A stretch of 64,000 nt of DNA, taken from assembly GCA_033439795.1 (NCBI GenBank), contig JAUTDP010000010.1, forward strand, positions 1,054,001 to 1,118,000, in the 5' to 3' direction. Positions 1 to 10,927 of this stretch are shown one piece after another; position 1 is the first letter of the stretch, and each line of letters starts with the position of its first letter. The position numbers and the translations under genes are program-made. This DNA is from Sordaria brevicollis (Eukaryota; Ascomycota; Sordariomycetes; Sordariales; Sordariaceae). Under the pieces are notes generated by a model. That model was given only the letters and a program-made list of their open reading frames with translations. It had not been told where the DNA came from and did no database searches.

Positions 1-703
1 CGAGGCGTGACGACGGTAAAGTTGCCATTGTCTTTACCAGGGGTTGCGGCGATGGCGTTGTTCGATGGAACGTCCTGGTTGATGACTCCCTCATATGTCC
101 AGCGTTCCTCGTCAGGATCATAGCTCAGCTCATTGAGATGCATGTTCTCATCGTGGTAATAAAGCCGATAACCAAGGTGGTCCCCACGGTTGAAAACAGT
201 CATGCCGGAGTTGTTATGAGGCTTTGGCGCTCCTTCAGCGACAACGGGCCAGAATGCCGTGTCTTGGTCCATGTAAAGGCCGGTTGACGGGTTACATTTG
301 AAAATGGCGTTTCTGATACTGTTGTCTTCGTCCAGGTAAAACATTGAAGCACTATTTAAGGAGATTAGCGACATAATCCTGTAAGGATAAAAGCTATCGG
401 TTGAACTGACTAGAAATATGTCTGGTCAAACCAGCCACTTCCGGCCATAGGACTGCCGGCTCTGGGTGGGCTTTCGGTGAAGTTGAGGTAGTTTCCGCCC
501 GTGGTTGAATAGTAGATGGTATCCCCCATGCTGTTGCACCTGGTGTATCTGTATTGACCCGTGGTCTCGTTCAGGACGACGACCTGACTAGCAACCGTAT
601 TCCACCATGATGTGATGACAGCCTCAGAGGGTGCGACTGAGGCCGCCAACAGCAGGAGCGTCAACATCGGCTTAGGTATCGACATGGGGCTCATGAGAGT
701 CAT
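1..703 (-). CDS. Secreted protein, possible beta-propeller lectin, 5' part only
   Basis: The gene runs off the left edge, so the C-terminus is missing. Exon 1 is 703-411 and exon 2 is 351-1, joined by a 59-bp intron (donor GTCAGT, acceptor AAATAG); a nearer CAG acceptor would create an immediate stop. The start may be the ATG at 703, 694 or 685, all in frame. The N-terminus has a hydrophobic stretch (LTLLLLAASVAPSEA) typical of a signal peptide with likely cleavage after SEA. The mature part is rich in aromatic residues, Asn and Gly, with NFT, NNS and NET glycosylation sequons. Repeating segments such as YRLYYHDE and MFYLDEDNSI look like propeller blades of fungal fucose-lectin-like proteins. 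That family assignment is inference from texture. Secretion is better supported than any activity. Confidence 0.6.
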
Positions 704-3058
704 TGTGAGTAAGAACTCGAGCTCGGGATATCTCGAAGAACCGAAGATGGATAACGTCCGGCGAAAGTAGCGGAGCCGGAGAAGATGGTTGAGAGTTTGG
801 AAGGGGGGAAAGGAGACGGCGAAGCGGCTTTGGACAGACAAACGACGATGCGCTCGGCAACAGCCGCAATGTCTAGCAACACGAAGCGACGTCGTACAAC
901 CAAATCCTTCAGAGCTGGTGAAGTGAGAGAGAGGTTGAAAGAAAGTCAGGTGAGGGAGGGGAAAAGAAGAAAAAGAAGAAAAATGAGCGTAGTAACGAGA
1001 GGAAGTAAGTGTAACTTCAGCCCTAGAGCAACCGAATGGAACTTCCAATTGGAGGTTGCCCGGGGTCTTTGAATATCATATGAGAAAGCCGGTCGTCTTT
1101 CCACTCCCCGGTTCCAGATCTGTCTCTTTTGATCCTACACACCCTCTTACTCCTCATGATCTCCATTCCCTCACGGCTTTCAGAACCTCAAGAAACTCCT
1201 CCTTTCTCGCAGCGAGAGAGAGGAAACAACGAGAATGACGCTTGACCCTCCTAGGTCTAAGGCGGCGGATACATACACTCCTGCGGACCAGCCTTATCAA
1301 CCCCCTGTCCTGTCTCGTTCCTCTAGAGTTCTGACCCTTTCCCGCGCCTCCATTCAGATTGATGACCCCCCCTGATTCGATGGATGGGTTCCGCAAGGAG
1401 GGTTAATTCATCCTTTTAGGATGGATTTTTCGAACGGTTGAGAACCTGACGTGGAACTTTGTGTAACCATTGTGCTTGTAGAAGTGGAAGGACGGCGGCG
1501 AGCGAGTGGCCGCCATCGGTAGGGTAAGGATGGGGGTTCTGGGTTCTGTGTCAGATGCCAAGACATGGAAATGGGAACACTGATGAGATGGGCGAGACGG
1601 GGGCTCTCCGACAACAGCACGTAGGGGGCCAGCCTTTTCTGAGAATGGTTTTTCTCACTGCTGCTGACAGGGGCGGTTTCGAGCTTTCCATCTCGTACTG
1701 CTGACCAGTCGCTGCTGGTCCTCTCTGATGCCATTCTTCATCACATCGTGAACTCGGAAAACATTGACACTTGTCTCATCCGCGATACAGATTTGCATCG
1801 ACGTGGTGAAATGTGTCAAGAGATACTTCCTGAGACCGACATCTAAACATATGGGCATCTGAATGACCTACACTAGCCTTTTCCTACCCCAGATCTGCTC
1901 TCATCCAGCTAACCATACCGCCGCTGATATGGGACTTCCTCCTCCCAAGGTTTTCACTCCTTCATATGTCAACCGTACAATTATCATTAACGGCACAAGC
2001 GGCTGAAGTTTCAAACTGTCCAAACCAACAACAATGTAAAATCTTCTTATTTCCCGAAAGATCGACTGCATGGAGAGAAAAAAAGGCCTCCGGAGCCAGC
2101 CCCGTCCAGGGCATGCTGGGCATACTATCATGTACCGGGGGTCCGGACCCCACACCGCCGTAAGCTGACATCCATGTCTCTTCTCCATACGGTCCAGTGG
2201 TCCAGTCCACGATGAAATTGCAATTGCAATCCTTCCCGTTCCGCCGCCGCCTTCTCTCTGCCTCTTTTTCTCCCGTCCGGCAATTTTGCGCCTCATGTCA
2301 TTCATGCAAGTTAGTGAGTGAGAGTGCTGACATGACGGGAGGCGACAAGACGGATTGATATTACGCGGTTAGAGCCTCCTCCTCCTCGAGTTTCAAGATG
2401 GCCCGTCCCGGGAAAAAGAAAAAGGAAAGCTGGGAACTCCAAGTTGTAGTGTAGGGGACGCTGAGTGAGCGACTTGCAGGAATATGAGCGACGATCAGTC
2501 ATCCCGGACGCCACCTCACGCTTTTCTCCAAGATGAATCCAATGACTGGCTGTGAACAACGGAAGAGCGACCACTTGCTTCCCATGGCCTTAATATTCCA
2601 TTTGTAGAGATTTTGTCCACTTTAGTTCTTCTGTTCAAGTTGCATGTGAATTTTGGCCGACAATTTGGCGAGAACGGCTGGGCTAGGGGACCAAGTGCGA
2701 GCGACTAGCGCGGTATAATAAAGTGTATGCCTGCTTGGCATCTTGCGTTGAACTCCACGATCAAAGGGGCCAAGGTTGCCCTGGACATCTCGCGATGGCA
2801 TCATGTGGGCAAGGAGACAGATGGATTGAGTGTTTTTTTTTCGTTCCTGATCTCTTCTTTTGGAATGCAACTCGTAAGTTCATAATCTACCCATACAACC
2901 ATAACGATAACCTCTTTTTGCATTGTCCCCTCCATCTAGGTGCAAGACTCCTTATCCATGCCAGCTTGGTGCAAAATCACATTCACCATTGCTAAAACTC
3001 CCAGAGCGTAATCATCCCAATCGTAAGTAAGGCATAAAACCGTTATATAAGGGAAGGC
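704..3058. other. Intergenic, no gene supported (2.35 kb)
   Basis: Only short overlapping open frames with no recognisable domain or consistent splice structure are present. The stretch holds the upstream region of the secreted-protein gene at the left and the downstream region of the phosphofructokinase gene at the right. A plus-strand frame around 1690-1850 gives a short peptide ending at a stop, but no start or partner exon could be justified. Confidence 0.5.
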
Positions 3059-5569
3059 TTATTTGACCGGCTCCAGGCCACGCTTCACATCCTTGGCCTT
3101 GACGCCCGTGAGGTCGGGCTCAGGCAAGGAGTGCCGAGGACGGCCTCCAAGGATGTCGACAATCTCCTTCATACTAAGCCAGAAGGCAGCCTTGGGGCGT
3201 CTGTTGGGCCAGTCGGTCTCCTCCTCCTCCAACTTCTGGATGGGCGTGAAAACAACACTGGCTCCCTTGATACCGATGACGCTAGCGCTCATGGGGTCGG
3301 TCTTGACGCGGTTGTGCACGTTGCGACCGTACTTCTCAAGCTGCTGAATGCACTTGATGGCCAAACGGACAGCACGGCAACGGTCCATGGGCGAGGGAAC
3401 ACCACCCTGCTGCATGTGGCCGGGGATACCCTCACGACTCTCAAAGCGACCGTGAGCCTCATCGCGGAGAATATCGGCAATGAGCTTGGCGTTGTAGACC
3501 TTGGAGGCCTTCTCGTTGATCAAGATAACGCGACCGGCTCTACTCTGACCCTTGTCTTGAGCGAACACCTCCTTCAAATGACGGACATCTTCGCTGAGCA
3601 TGTCCAAGCTAAGACCCTCCTCGGGAAGGTAGACGGCCGAAGCACCAACACCGAGACCGGCGAGGGTCGCAATGTAGCCGGAACGACCACCCTGGGTCTC
3701 AATGACGAAGACACGTCTACGGGTAGCAGACGCGGACTGCTTGATCTTGTCGCAATAGTCGACAAGTTCGTTAAGGCAAGTGTCGGAACCAAGGGAGTAC
3801 TCGGTGCCGGGAACGTTGTTGGAGATGGTTGCAGGAAGGAGCGTCATGGGAATGCACAGAGAGGGGTACTGCTCTCTGGCCTTGCGCAACTGCGAGACAG
3901 CGTGGAAGGCCTCGAAACCACCAATAAGGAACAAGGCGTCAAACTGATACTGCTCGATGAGGTTGGCAATGGTCTCCATGCCAGACTCGCTGGGGAGTTC
4001 ACGGTTGGTACCGATTTCAGAACCACCCTTGCTGGCCCAGCCATCAACCTCGAGCCAGTCGAATGGCCGCACTGCGCCCAAAGGCGAGTCGCCATGATGG
4101 CGCGCAAAACCAGCAAAGCCGTTGTGGATCGCAATAGGCTCGTGGCCACGGGACAAGCAGTACGCTACACCGGCACGGACGGCGGCATTCATACCTCCAG
4201 CAGGGGCGCCGACGTTGATAAAGCCGATTTTCATGCGCTAAACACACGTTAGACAATTTCACCAGGTTTTTCGCAAGCTATATCAGTATCACTTACCTCC
4301 TTCTCAGGCAGCAACTTCTCGTGATCGATCTGGCCAGCAGTCGTCATCATGAATGACTTGTACTGTTCTGAGAACTCGGCATCACGAAGAGCCATGGCTC
4401 CGTCGAAATCCTGGCTTTCAATGGCCTTGGCAACCTTCTTGGTATCGAGAACCGCCTCCATCAAGGGCTTCCTGACGATCTTGTTTTCGGTGATGGCAAT
4501 GAAGCAGGTCTTGGTCTCGGGAGTGGCTTCCAAAACGGCCTTGACGGCCTCAACACCTTGGAGGGTCGCGAGCATTCTGTCGTAGGCAACGGCGGTGCCA
4601 CCACGCTGAACGTGGCCGAGGGTAGTGATACGGGTATCGAGGGCGAGGCCATCCTTGTCGGCGAGGAGGTCTCTTACTTGCTCGGGGGTAATCTTGTTTC
4701 CGAACTTGTCGAGGGCACCCTCGGCGATAATGACGATCGTCTTGCGCTTTCCAAGTTTGCGGTGCTGTTGTTTCCCTTCGTTAGTCTTGCTCCTGTTGTG
4801 GCACTGTAGCTCAGGCCAAGCATGGAAAACGTACCTCCTGAACAACGCTGCACATTTCCTCCCTCCAATTGTCCTCCCTAGGCTTCTCAGGAATAAAGAT
4901 GAAATCTGCGCCAGTAGCAACACCTGCCATCAAAGCCAGCCAACCGCAGTGTCTGCCCATGACCTCAACGACGAAGGCACGAGAATGGGAAGAGGCAGTA
5001 GCCTCAATCAAATCGACACACATGCAGATCCTCGCCAAAGCCGAGTAACAGCCAACAGTGGCGTCTGTACCGGACAGATCGTTGTCGATGGAACCAACAA
5101 TACCAACGATGTTGAGGTGCTTGTAGGCCTGGACTTGCTCGGCCGTCAGCTCGCCAGTAGAGACCAGCTCTTCCAGCAACGAGGGCCACTCAGCGCGGAA
5201 CCTGTCAGCACCAGTAAGGGAGCCGTCTCCTCCGCAAATGATGAGGGCATCGATGCCGTTGAGGATCATGTTCTTGGCGGCGGTAAGACGACCAGCGCGC
5301 TCGTAGAAAGCCATGCAGCGAGCGGTACCGATCAAGGTACCGCCTTCCGAGAGCCAGCCGCGCACATCGTACCAGTCCATCTTCTTTATAAGATCACCGC
5401 CCCTAACCAGACCCTCGTAGCCTTCGTAGACACAGTAGGCATCACAGCCCATGTGGATGGCCATACGGACGCAGGCGCGCACCACGGCGTTCATGCCGGG
5501 GGAGTCGCCGCCCGAGGTCATGATGGCGATCTTCTTTTTGGGAGACATCTTGTTGATTTCTGTTGACAT
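3059..5569 (-). CDS. pfk1: ATP-dependent 6-phosphofructokinase
   Basis: Catalyses fructose 6-phosphate + ATP to fructose 1,6-bisphosphate, the committed step of glycolysis, in the cytosol. Three exons: 5569-4835, 4764-4297 and 4237-3059, with introns of 70 and 59 bp (donors GTACGT and GTAAGT); the product is 793 aa. It has the duplicated eukaryotic architecture. The N-terminal catalytic half shows GGDSPGMN (about 20-27), GGDGSLTG (113-120) and [10 protein letters not shown] (160-169, catalytic Asp). The C-terminal half restarts with GAPAGGMN (about 411-418) but has [11 protein letters not shown] where the catalytic motif would be, as expected for the regulatory half. The ATG at 5569 precedes [12 protein letters not shown]. 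An in-frame upstream ATG at 5725 would add a hydrophobic segment not expected in this enzyme, so it was not used. Length and motif order match fungal PFK subunits. Confidence 0.96.
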
Positions 5570-7503
5570 ATTCGTTGGTGGTTGTTTTCGAGGGAGGTGG
5601 GAGCCCAGCAGGAGTCGTATGCCTAGCGAGGAGGCCGAGAGTAGGACGAGGGCAAAGAGCGCCGGGAATGGGTTATAGAGGAATGATAATGGGCGGGAGA
5701 AGATGGCTCGATCAAAAATGGGCATGCTCCAGGCTTCAACCTGGAAGCTACGAGATAGTCAAGGGGTGTCTTTGGTGTTTGTAGTTGACAGATACGGATA
5801 CTGCCCGTCTTGGATCGCGACAAGTACAGGTTTGTGCGTTACTATGGATAGAGAGGTAGGTAAGAGGTCCGGGAAAGACGTCAAGAGGAAGAAAGATGGA
5901 AGAGATGGGAGAGACAAAAGAGGGCGACGTCAGCTTTCCACTTGGGAATCGGAGATGAATTCTTTTCAGTCTTGGCCGGGCAGCGGCGCAAGTTACCTGT
6001 CCCTGTCTTCTCTGTTCTACAAAACTGTGTGGACGGCACTGCGAGTCCGGAGAGAGCGAGGGCCTGTCTGGTATCCTCTGGTATCCTCTGGTATGCAGCT
6101 GCTGGGTAGTTACGCCGACAAGTGGAAGCTCGAGTGGAAGTGTGCTGATCGGCTACTGACGCATAGCGCCTGCAGTGACATGGATGACGGGGTGGGCATC
6201 TTGCGCTAACAGGGTGCTAAGAAAAGGTTGAGGAGCTCTTATCTTATCGGACAGCCCACGGCGCGCGGCGGGCAATGGAGGGGTCATTACCACTTTACTC
6301 AGGCACACAGCTCTCACTGCAATCCTCTCTCAAGTCACTGCCAACCCGACAACGCAACAACCCTCCAGTCTTTTCAGTCTGTTTCGGCAAACACATCGTC
6401 GATGTCGGAACAGTACGGCAAACACACCTCGTCCACGGCACAAACCTCCAAGTTTCTCAAGAAGGAACATGACATGTGGAGGGTCTCAAGGCGAGAAGGT
6501 GCAGGTTTCTGAAAGCTCGGCGGATTGGGGAAAGTCTTGGTGGTGAGGGGTTTTTGCAGGCCCCAGCAACAGCAATTGGATCATTGGATGACATAACTGG
6601 CGGGGTGACATGGCCAGTGACAACGTCAAAATGGGGTCCGCCGTGCCCGCCGCGGCCCACGGGCAGAGACGATCCGTTGCCAGGGCTCGTCAGGGCAAAC
6701 CTTATTGACACTTCCCAGCCCGCGTGTAATGGAATGCCAAGGGTCCTGATAGCATGCTGATAGGGCCGATGTGTATAAAATCTGTCCACCTCAGTTCACA
6801 AAAACAAGTTTGACTCTTGTGAACCTGATCATCCCATCTCTCACGTGTTGGAGAGCGGTGTAAGTCGTCTTGTCTGGTCTTGGTGGACAACATGTGATTT
6901 GCCTCCTAGGTGGTGAAAAGGTGGGAATAACCTCACTTGACTGAACTCGTCCGGCTCGGCCAACTTCACAAAAAGAAGGGCCTATCGATAACACAAGAGG
7001 TAACACAGTGCAGTGTCGCTGAGCACTACCGGACGTAATGACAAGTGCCGGTCCCTGTATGAAATAGCGCATGGAACGAGCCTGGACCTGGACGCCGAAG
7101 CTCGCTGTGGGGGTCACTGAATTTTCTTTAAATCCCCTATCGTTTCGGCGCACCTTGCCGTCCGGCCGGTACCTGTCCGAGAAAGACGGAAGAAGACCCA
7201 CGCGGCGCGCAGGGTTCAAGTTTCATCTCTCTCCTTCGGCGTAACTGGACTGTTGCCCGGCGGCCCGCACTCAAACGGGAGCGGCGCGGATACTGTGGTC
7301 TGTGCGTCGCCGCTGTGCATTCGGCAGGCAGCTTCCCAATGGCACACCTCTGCAACGGGACCGCGAAGCTCCCGCCTGTCACCTTGAACCAAGCTGCATC
7401 ACTTTGATTCTCAGCTCGTCGCAAACAACCAACAACTGAAACGACTCGGATACTTTGCAGCCACACCTACATTACCCAGAATCATTAAAGGCATTATACA
7501 ATA
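5570..7503. other. Divergent promoter region between pfk1 and med17 (1.9 kb)
   Basis: The stretch separates two divergently transcribed genes and has no supported coding region. It should hold the 5' leaders and promoters of both. A short direct repeat of CTGGTATCCT lies at about 6067-6094. Small open frames on both strands have no recognisable features. No clear TATA box was assigned. Confidence 0.5.
6067..6094. repeat. Short tandem repeat of CTGGTATCCT, about 2.7 copies
   Basis: Two full copies and one partial copy of a 10-11-bp unit lie in the upstream region of the phosphofructokinase gene. The role, if any, is unknown. Confidence 0.7.
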
Positions 7504-9540
7504 ATGGATTCTCCCTTGAACTTACGGCCCCGGCCACCACCAGGCAAAGGGCCCCAAACAATCGCCGACTTCATTCGGCGCGTCAACGCAGAACCCGGCG
7601 GGTTTCGAGGTCTCAACGAAGAGGAAGTGCGAAGGAACGTTATTGCCGAGCGCAATGGGATACACGAAGATGTCGAGATGGTTACCGAACAGGAGGCCGA
7701 CGACGAGGCCAAGAAACCCGATATCCTCGCTGCTCGCCATAACATCACCATGAACCTCGGCCAGGCGATCCAGATCTCCTCCAACTTCCTCGACTTCATC
7801 TCGCTGCTTCTCTCCAAAGAGATTCCCACGCAAGCCGCCACCACCATCACACCATTTCTGCGAAGTCAGGTTCCGATCGGATCCATCGGCGCCACCCAGC
7901 TCGACACGCCGACTCCTCTAACTCAGAGTAGAGTGGCCGACAACAAGCTAATCACCATCGGCAAGCGACTGGTCGCGCTTAACGAGGCCGCTGACACTGC
8001 GTTGGCGGCGGCCGATAGGCTTCGAAAGGAAATCAACTCGGAGACCAAGTACTGGCAGGAGGTCTTGACCGTCAGCGAAAAGGGCTGGTCGACCGCCCGC
8101 TTGCCCCAACAACCACACGATATGGGCGTCAAGTTCGGTTTCTCCAATGCTGCGCCAATGTTTAAGAACAATAGTGTTGCGCCTTTGAAGAGGCTTGAAG
8201 ATGGTTCTGTGCGTCTGGAATGCGGGAGAATGGGTTCGAGATCCGAACGTCTCCAGGTCACCCTTTTGCAGAACGGGAAGGTCACTGGAAGGTCATCTCT
8301 CCCTCGACCTCTACCCGACGATGCTCCGTTGGACGATCGGGTGAAGGAGGCGCGGAACACCATCTTTGCGCAAGAGCTCTGGCACGAGATAAACCGGGAA
8401 GGTCGCACACTGCACGGTCACGACGTTCGCTTAGAGCAGTCGGCCGTAACTTGCGCCCTTGATCCCAACCGGACCATTTCCTTCGAATTGGTGGGTTTGG
8501 AAGACCAAGATCCCTCCAATCCACCTCTCCCCGGTGACCTCGACGCCGAAACAGCCTCAATCGCCCTCCATCTCCTTTTGAGCAATGCTCACAGGCAGAA
8601 TCAGCTCAAGCGCTCCGAACGGACCGCGCAAAACGCAGTCAGAGGCCCGCCTCCGCCCTATAACCTTCTCCTGCCCATCATCACCTACTATAGACACGAA
8701 AAGACACTGAGAGATTGCACCACCTTCCTTGCCGCCTTCTGCGCTGCTCTCCGTTCCGCGGGCATCCAATCCTCCTTCAGCATGACCGAAAACGTCAACA
8801 AGGGTTCTCCAACCGCCGCCCCTGCTGAAGCGCTCATGAGCACCCTGCTCCACCCTTCCGAGGTTCAGTACGATCTGACCATCACGCCCAACTCGCGCCT
8901 GCGCATCCTTGCCAGACCCTCTTCCATCTTCGGCACGCGATTCTCCATCTATCTCCTCGATCCGCAGTTCAACCACCTCTCCAGCTCGTTCCCGCCTAAC
9001 CAGACCGATTCAGTCTACGAGAACATCAAGGAGCTGGTGCGCTACCTCGGCAACGCGGTGCCTCGCGCGCTGACCATGAATTACTACCCGCTTGTTCAGG
9101 AGATGCGCAATAATAGCAGGAACAACGGTCAGGCGGGTGGCGAAGCAGCAGGCGCTGCTCCTGCTCCTGCTGCTGCTGGGGCGACAACAAGCTGGATTAT
9201 CCACCCCGATGACATTGGTCTCGTAGACGACGACACCGAAACCTTTGGTGTCCGATTTGCTTTTCTCTCAAGCTACACCCGCGACACAGCCACCCCAGAG
9301 AATCCGGAGATTCCGGGGAATCCAGAGGGCCCAGAACTACTAGTCACAGGAGACTACATGGAAGACAACAGGCGCGTTCACAAGAAGTGGAGGTGGACTG
9401 CTTCTGCTTCTGCTTCTGCTTCTGCAGGGAATCTAGATGACATGGTCAAACACGTATTGGCCAATGGCCCATCACCGTCGTCGACGGTGGCCGCAGAGGT
9501 AGAGCCACAGGCAGCGGCTCCGGGAACCTTTATTGCGTAG
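7504..9540 (+). CDS. med17: Mediator complex subunit 17 (Srb4 homologue)
   Basis: A single-exon gene of 678 aa. Med17 is an essential head-module subunit of Mediator, which links activators to RNA polymerase II in the nucleus. The N-terminus (MDSPLNLRPRPP, then a predicted helical TIADFIRRVN segment) and the middle (SNFLDFISLLLSKEIP; a region near 150-200 with alternating charge suggesting coiled coil) match fungal Med17. A conserved block KYWQEVLTVSEKGWS at about 180-195 is followed by LPQQPHDMGVKFGFSNAAP, a family hallmark. The C-terminal third has low-complexity Ala/Ser runs (TASASASASAG) and an acidic Asp stretch. The ATG context is AATAATGG. A 51-bp tandem duplication covers the stop codon. 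It is divergent from pfk1. Confidence 0.93.
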   Translation: MDSPLNLRPRPPPGKGPQTIADFIRRVNAEPGGFRGLNEEEVRRNVIAERNGIHEDVEMVTEQEADDEAKKPDILAARHNITMNLGQAIQISSNFLDFISLLLSKEIPTQAATTITPFLRSQVPIGSIGATQLDTPTPLTQSRVADNKLITIGKRLVALNEAADTALAAADRLRKEINSETKYWQEVLTVSEKGWSTARLPQQPHDMGVKFGFSNAAPMFKNNSVAPLKRLEDGSVRLECGRMGSRSERLQVTLLQNGKVTGRSSLPRPLPDDAPLDDRVKEARNTIFAQELWHEINREGRTLHGHDVRLEQSAVTCALDPNRTISFELVGLEDQDPSNPPLPGDLDAETASIALHLLLSNAHRQNQLKRSERTAQNAVRGPPPPYNLLLPIITYYRHEKTLRDCTTFLAAFCAALRSAGIQSSFSMTENVNKGSPTAAPAEALMSTLLHPSEVQYDLTITPNSRLRILARPSSIFGTRFSIYLLDPQFNHLSSSFPPNQTDSVYENIKELVRYLGNAVPRALTMNYYPLVQEMRNNSRNNGQAGGEAAGAAPAPAAAGATTSWIIHPDDIGLVDDDTETFGVRFAFLSSYTRDTATPENPEIPGNPEGPELLVTGDYMEDNRRVHKKWRWTASASASASAGNLDDMVKHVLANGPSPSSTVAAEVEPQAAAPGTFIA

Positions 9541-9600
9541 CAAGCTTGGTCGGAGGCACAGGCAGCGGCGGCGGGAGCCTTTTTTGCGTAGGAAGCTTGG
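9503..9600 (+). repeat. 51-bp imperfect tandem duplication over the med17 stop codon
   Basis: Copy 1 (about 9503-9549) encodes EPQAAAPGTFIA and a TAG followed by CAAGCTTGG. Copy 2 (about 9554-9600) has the matching in-frame sequence EAQAAAAGAFFA, TAG and GAAGCTTGG. The period is 51 bp (17 codons), so frame is retained across both copies. Copy 2 now lies in the 3' untranslated region. Confidence 0.85.
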
Positions 9601-10927
9601 GCTGGTGAAGGAGATATGATTGAGATGCGGTTCAGTTGGTGAACATATCTCTGATCCTGGAGAACTTTTTTACCCCCGCTAGCGGGATGCGTGATAGATT
9701 CAGTAGCTGGTTGTGAGGTTTTTTGGATGAGGAAAAGGAAAAGTAGCAAACCGCTGTGGGAAAATGCGGAGCGGACGAGTGACTCTTGACGAGGGACGCA
9801 TATGGAGCGTGGCTTCAAAGAAGATTTGTGAGTTGATGAGACTGCCTGAGAAGGTTAAAGCGGAAGGGAACAGACCGGCCTACGTCTAGGTCTAAAGCTG
9901 CGGAGCGGAGAAGCGTGCCTGTCTCTTACCTCTGCGATTATATTACAAAAAACTATACCCTTAGCAATATTTCAAACAATATCATTATATACCTAGCGGG
10001 ACATAAAGCCCAGGGGAAAACAGCGTGAGCGATCTCACGATATGAGTTTCGCATAGATGTTCCACCTGCGTAGCTGGTATTCTATTACCTTGAAGCAGGA
10101 CATTATGAGACTTCTTTTCACTCTCGATGGTCTCGGTCCTGACAACTCTTGAGCCCTTGTGCATAAGTTTGAGTTCTGTAGGACACTGAACTGAACTGAG
10201 TCGGACTGACTGACCCTCCAGCGTAACACGTTTGTCTTGTCAAGATAATTCGCCACCCCCTTTTCCTCTTTGTTTACTTTACCTACTCTCATAGTATGGT
10301 CCGGTTCGTAATACCGCACCACGAACGACAACCAAGGTTACATACGATCCTCGCCTACGTACGAGGCTCTGAGCGACAGCTCGTACAAGCCTGAGTTTGA
10401 TGAAGCGGAATTGACATGAAACAATTCTTCAGTTGTTGAGCACCATGACAAATGAATGGGCACAAAATGGTCATAAAACGTCGTAAGGATTCGTCTGTGC
10501 TACCTTCAGCAATACATAAGCTTTGTTTGGTCTAAGAACACTACCACACGACCACCACTACACCTTCCTATCTCCTTCCTGCAAGAAACGTACATATAAC
10601 TAACACTGTGAATGCAGTCTGATTGACATTCATCATGAGCTCTTCATCATCTTCATACGTAAATGTTTTCTTTTTCGTCATAAGTCATTAGATCAACCAT
10701 CCAAATAACATCCAAACATGAGCATACATCGTGACATGACGTGAGGGGTAACATGATTAACCAGAAAAAGACCATCCAAAACCCAACCAAAGGAAGAAGT
10801 GTATAAGCAAGAAGAAGATGGCAATAGAATGAAAAGCATGACCGTCTCATCCAGCGCGTTTGGTATTACCTTCCCGTACAAAACGTGCCATATCTATAGT
10901 CGAATTGTAATCCGCAAAGGTGAGAGT
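9541..10927. other. Convergent 3' region between med17 and the 10928-12770 gene
   Basis: No coding region is supported. The stretch holds the 3' ends of two convergent genes and AT-rich patches. A frame at 10035-10331 on the minus strand lacks domain features. Confidence 0.5.

Noticed and set aside
704..1048. Upstream in-frame extension of the secreted protein
   Set aside because: It would bury the signal peptide, and the extension has untranslated-leader composition without an ATG at its head.
3131..4252. 373-codon plus-strand frame
   Set aside because: It is antisense to the C-terminal half of phosphofructokinase and reflects codon bias on the coding strand.
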